DNA of 64,000 nt, from NCBI RefSeq assembly GCF_030272615.1, contig NC_081410.1, forward strand, positions 221,389,415-221,453,414, read 5' to 3'. This DNA is from Cryptomeria japonica. Its lineage: Eukaryota; Streptophyta; Pinopsida; Cupressales; Cupressaceae. Numbering within the stretch: position 1 is the first letter of the stretch; the number at the start of each line of letters is the position of its first letter. A program made the position numbers and the translations under genes. This document shows positions 60,738-64,000 of the stretch, in pieces. Below the pieces are notes generated by a model, which saw only the letters and a program-made list of their open reading frames with translations, was not told the DNA's origin and did not search any database.

Positions 60738-62989
60738 TATATAATGTGATTTTTCAGATATGCATATTTCTATACAATCACTACAATATTTAGACAATAC
60801 AAGTCAAGTCACATTATACAAGCTTTAATAATTTAGATGCAATACAAGTCAGTCACATTATACTTACATCGCAAACTAAAAGTGTAAACGGAGTTCATTT
60901 TAGATACAGTACAAGTCAGTCACATTATACTTACATGGCAATGCCATGGCAAACTAAAAGTGTAAATGGAGTTCAATTATACAAATTTAACATAAGAAAA
61001 ATAGAGAAAATTAAACAATGTTAAAATATGTATAAAACACATAAGAAAAATCAATTGCGAATGTTTTTTCATGTCAAATAGAATATGTAGAAAGAGACAC
61101 ACAATCCAAACTTCAATTATAAGACAAATAAATATTCAGTTATATAGTTGCTCTCAAACTCTCAAATTAAGTATCTATTTTTTTTTTAGTCTAGAGTACA
61201 TATTGAAATAGACTTATCACTCATAAGCCATTTCTAAAACAAAATAGGTTAATAAACTTAAACAATCTTGGTTTGCATGGAAAAATCTCCTCAACACCCT
61301 ATTATAGTACTAAAAAGTGAAGATTAGAAAATAGGCTTCGAAAGTGTACATAAGATATGTACATCAATTAATTTATCTATTGATATTTCATTGTTTGACT
61401 TGTTTTTTAAGTTTTACTTTCATGAAAATTATGATATGTGATTATGATTAATGTTATTTATATATTTCATGCTCATTTGTTTGTTGATCAACTACTGCCG
61501 ATTTTTCTTTTTGATCTAAAGCATTTTAAGTATGTACATATCAAATTGAAGTATGCTATTAAACTATTTGAAGTAACCAAAGGGATAAAGGGTTAAGGAG
61601 TCCCATTATTTTAATTTGGGTTGGCCTAGATGCCTTTAGGGTCAAGGCATCCATTAGATGGATTTAAAATGAAGGTGTCCTAGATAAATTCATTGTGATA
61701 GATCTAAAGCTTTACCAAGCCAAGGCATCCCTCTTATTTTCTTTAACATTTTATCTAGGAATTTGTTGAAACATTAGAAGTGGTGAGTTGGTTGGAGTCA
61801 TATTGTAATGATATTTTCTTCTAAAAAAAAAAAAAGAATGACAATGAAAATTAGGAATGCTTGTCTACATATGAGCTGATGTTGATGAGTAAAACCCATG
61901 ATCTATGTGAAAAAGTGACACATTTTTCAATTACATGCATATTAAGTGCATTTTTATTCAATTCCATCTATTTTCAATGCATACTTTTCATGCATTCTAT
62001 TAATATGATTCAAGCCTCAATTGGAAATTTGATGTCTTTTGAAATATGATTTCTTCTATCAATATGTTTTAAGGAGTGTCAATGGGGATTTTTTTCAAGA
62101 AACTAGTATAGAGGCATCTAAATAAAAGTTTAGGATAGGCCAATAGATACTGTCTCCATTGCTTTTTCACCATTATGATGGCCTTTCATGGGTTGTATTG
62201 AATTCTTTTGTGCATTTCAGGCCCTCCAAACCATATCTTGACTTGACTTTGTGATTGTGGAGAATTAGTGCTAAAAATGGAGTGAAAGAAAACGGAAACA
62301 GATTTAAAACGAGAGATCTGGACAAAGATTTTGATCACAGGTATTGGAGGAAATACGAGATTGAATTTGTAACTGTTTAAATATTTAATTTCATAAAAAC
62401 AAATGCTGTAAGAAAAAATAGTTGTCTGTAAGAAAACTATTTTGCAACGTTTAAAAAAAAGTTTCATAATTTTTTATAAATATCTTGTAACTACCTCACC
62501 AACAATTAACATAGTCCTGCACAGAAAATGCTCACACTATTTACTCCATGCAATTTCTTCATCACACCAAAAGTGATATTATATTGGCTAATCCAAACTT
62601 AAAGCACAATGATTTTATGGCTGCTCCCCCCTTGTTTTGTAACCTACATTTTCTTTCTGGTCTGGGTCTGTTTCATTCACCCTATAAGATACATGGCTTC
62701 TCCAATCTGTTGATTCCATTAACTTGTACACCCTTTTTTCTACAGATTTCCTCTACTATTACCTCCAGGCCTAATTGCAATATCAATGTATATAGGTTTC
62801 GGTTGTAGTTAAACTGGTTTCAAAAAGTCATGGATTTTCGTATAACACGAAGATTTTGGTCATGCTCGCAGAATTAGCTGCATCTATAACACGAAAATTA
62901 GTAAGCCATTTTGGAAACTTCCATTCCTCGCAACACGAATCTGGAGGCTGGAGAGCTCAAGAAAACCAAGGTTAGTTAGCATTACAATT
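60738..62989. other. Intergenic DNA, no gene recognised
   Basis: AT-rich, with a short direct repeat near 60780-60975 (ACAAGTCAGTCACATTATAC) and an A-run at 61824-61836. ORFs such as 62548-62808 are short and lack any known motif. Confidence 0.55.
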
Positions 62990-63639
62990 CTGTAGATTTG
63001 AAGGCCTCTCTCATGTCTTAGCTTATAAGATTATTGTTTTGGAAAAGTCATTTACTGACAATGCTTCCACCTTATGCATCTTTGTGAAACCTGTGAAAAA
63101 AAATGGTGCTAGAGTACGGGAGGATGAAGGTTCGGAAAGAACGGATGATTTGATCTCTGCCCGAAATACGGCATAAGGGCTTTTCAGGACCACCATCGAC
63201 CCATCTCGTTTAAGAAGTCGAGTAACCGGACGATCCATCCTCTGATCCAATCAATCTCATATCACCTGCCTTTGCAGAAGGGATACGACCACCACCCATC
63301 CTGTATAGCCGGGGAGGAAGATGGGATCCCAACGTGGTTTCATGTGCGGGGCATGAGATCTAGATGCGACGCCTTGATCGACTGGGTTTTTACGTTCTAA
63401 CCCCCCCCTCCCTCTGTGATTTCAATTATCGCCTTCTTTATATCTATTCGAGATATAAAGAAGAAGGGCGACCGGTTAAGTCCTACCGTTGAGAAGGTGC
63501 AATAGGGTTCCATCCCAATCCCAATCAACTTTCACCGACCTTGGATTAGCTTTAGGGCCGTAGCTCCATAGCTCTGTCTGTTCCAGGAGAGAGGACAACA
63601 GGGCAGGACTTGCCAGGATAGGAGACCGCTCGGTAGCTC
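62990..63639. other. GC-richer block with a strong hairpin, possibly organellar DNA
   Basis: Base composition rises clearly against the AT-rich left side. It contains a perfect 13-bp stem CTTCTTTATATCT / AGATATAAAGAAG (63433-63445 and 63451-63463) with a 5-base loop. Short open stretches exist on both strands (for example 63023-63250 minus, 75 codons) but I cannot name a gene. The composition, mixed short frames and hairpin resemble plant mitochondrial intergenic DNA; this is inference without a database match. Confidence 0.3.
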
Positions 63640-64000
63640 CTATGCCTCGGCCGCCAGAGAATTACTGAGAAGCCGCGATACATTATGCAAATTGCTACTT
63701 AAAGTTATTTGTCGACCTCCACTGGCCTTCTGAAAGCCTTCCAAACAGGTGGCCTGGTTGGTCAGAGCTGCACTCAGCCAAGTCTCAACATCAAATGCCT
63801 GCCTCCACGCCAAAAAGTTACTGTTAGAGTTGCTGACATTTAACAGAGATTTCTCTAAATCACTTAAAGTCAGATCAAACAGCTGGATGCAGTCTTGGAG
63901 AGCACCGAGTTGCGGTGGAGTGACTGCCTCCCGACTCGGTCCAGAAAGAAATTTGGAAACTTTTCGACCTTCGACAATGGTCAGCTTGAGCGCAATTCTT
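63640..64000 (-). pseudogene. Pectinesterase inhibitor (PMEI) domain of a pectin methylesterase-like gene, truncated
   Basis: The minus strand is open from the window edge (64000) to a TAG at 63640-63642. It shows the PMEI signature: GALQDCIQLFDLTLSDLEKS, then DVETWLSAALTNQATCLEGF, then NLHNVSRLLSNSLA. The Cys residues of the fold (DC, TC) are in place. In type I pectinesterases this domain is followed by a processing site and the catalytic domain. Here the similarity stops at SNSLA and three codons later the frame ends. The next sequence is the GC-rich block, so the gene seems cut by a rearrangement. It could also be a stand-alone inhibitor, which does end near this point. The 5' part lies outside the window. 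Confidence 0.8.

Overview
The window is a repeat-filled piece of a large plant nuclear genome. It is AT-rich, has LTRs of about 1.0-1.3 kb, transposons nested several layers deep, plant-type primer-binding sites, and one recognisable host gene piece (a pectinesterase inhibitor domain) at the right edge. This points to a seed plant, and the very deep nesting makes a conifer or other gymnosperm plausible; that last step is inference. No bacterial operon, phage or CRISPR system is present.

Layout, oldest layer first. A copia-type, apparently non-autonomous LTR element on the minus strand (here 'element H') has its 5' LTR at 49558-50580 and runs leftward past the window start. Three later insertions split it. 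(1) A Ty3/gypsy Tat-like element on the minus strand, 35931-49521, target duplication CAAAC, with degenerate gag, protease, RT, two RNase H domains and integrase. (2) A 16.6-kb CACTA (En/Spm) DNA transposon, 17108-33708, with terminal CACTAGTA, target duplication ATA and no recognisable transposase. It carries a histone-fold gene fragment, an old LTR fragment, a 1,585-bp tandem duplication and a complete tRNA-Val(UAC)-like gene. (3) A Ty1/copia element on the minus strand, 1-16480, left end outside the window. This one is itself split inside reverse transcriptase by a 9.9-kb non-autonomous LTR element (LARD-like), 2574-12509, target duplication ATCAA.

Right of element H, 50581-52818 is AT-rich intergenic DNA. 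A young gag-protease-only LTR element follows on the plus strand at 52819-60737 (target duplication TATAT). Next comes more intergenic DNA (60738 to about 62990), a GC-richer block that may be of organellar origin (about 62990-63640), and a truncated pectinesterase gene piece on the minus strand (63640-64000).

How the parts relate. The LARD and the Tat-like element share their LTR start (TGTA[G/T]ACACCTAAAAATG) and the same polypurine tract, so the LARD may be moved by Tat-type enzymes. The LARD and the 52.8-60.7 kb element share the primer-binding site TGGTGAACCCGA(C/T)GTGAAC. Element H and the copia element share the initiator-tRNA-Met primer site and stretches of LTR. Almost every coding region is broken. 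Many of the stops fit C-to-T change at Gln or Arg codons, as expected of methylated, silenced transposons. The least ordinary items are the tRNA and histone-fold fragment inside the CACTA element, the dense ACTGTC/GACAGT field in its right half, and the paired short-motif arrays in the leaders of the LARD and the Tat-like element.
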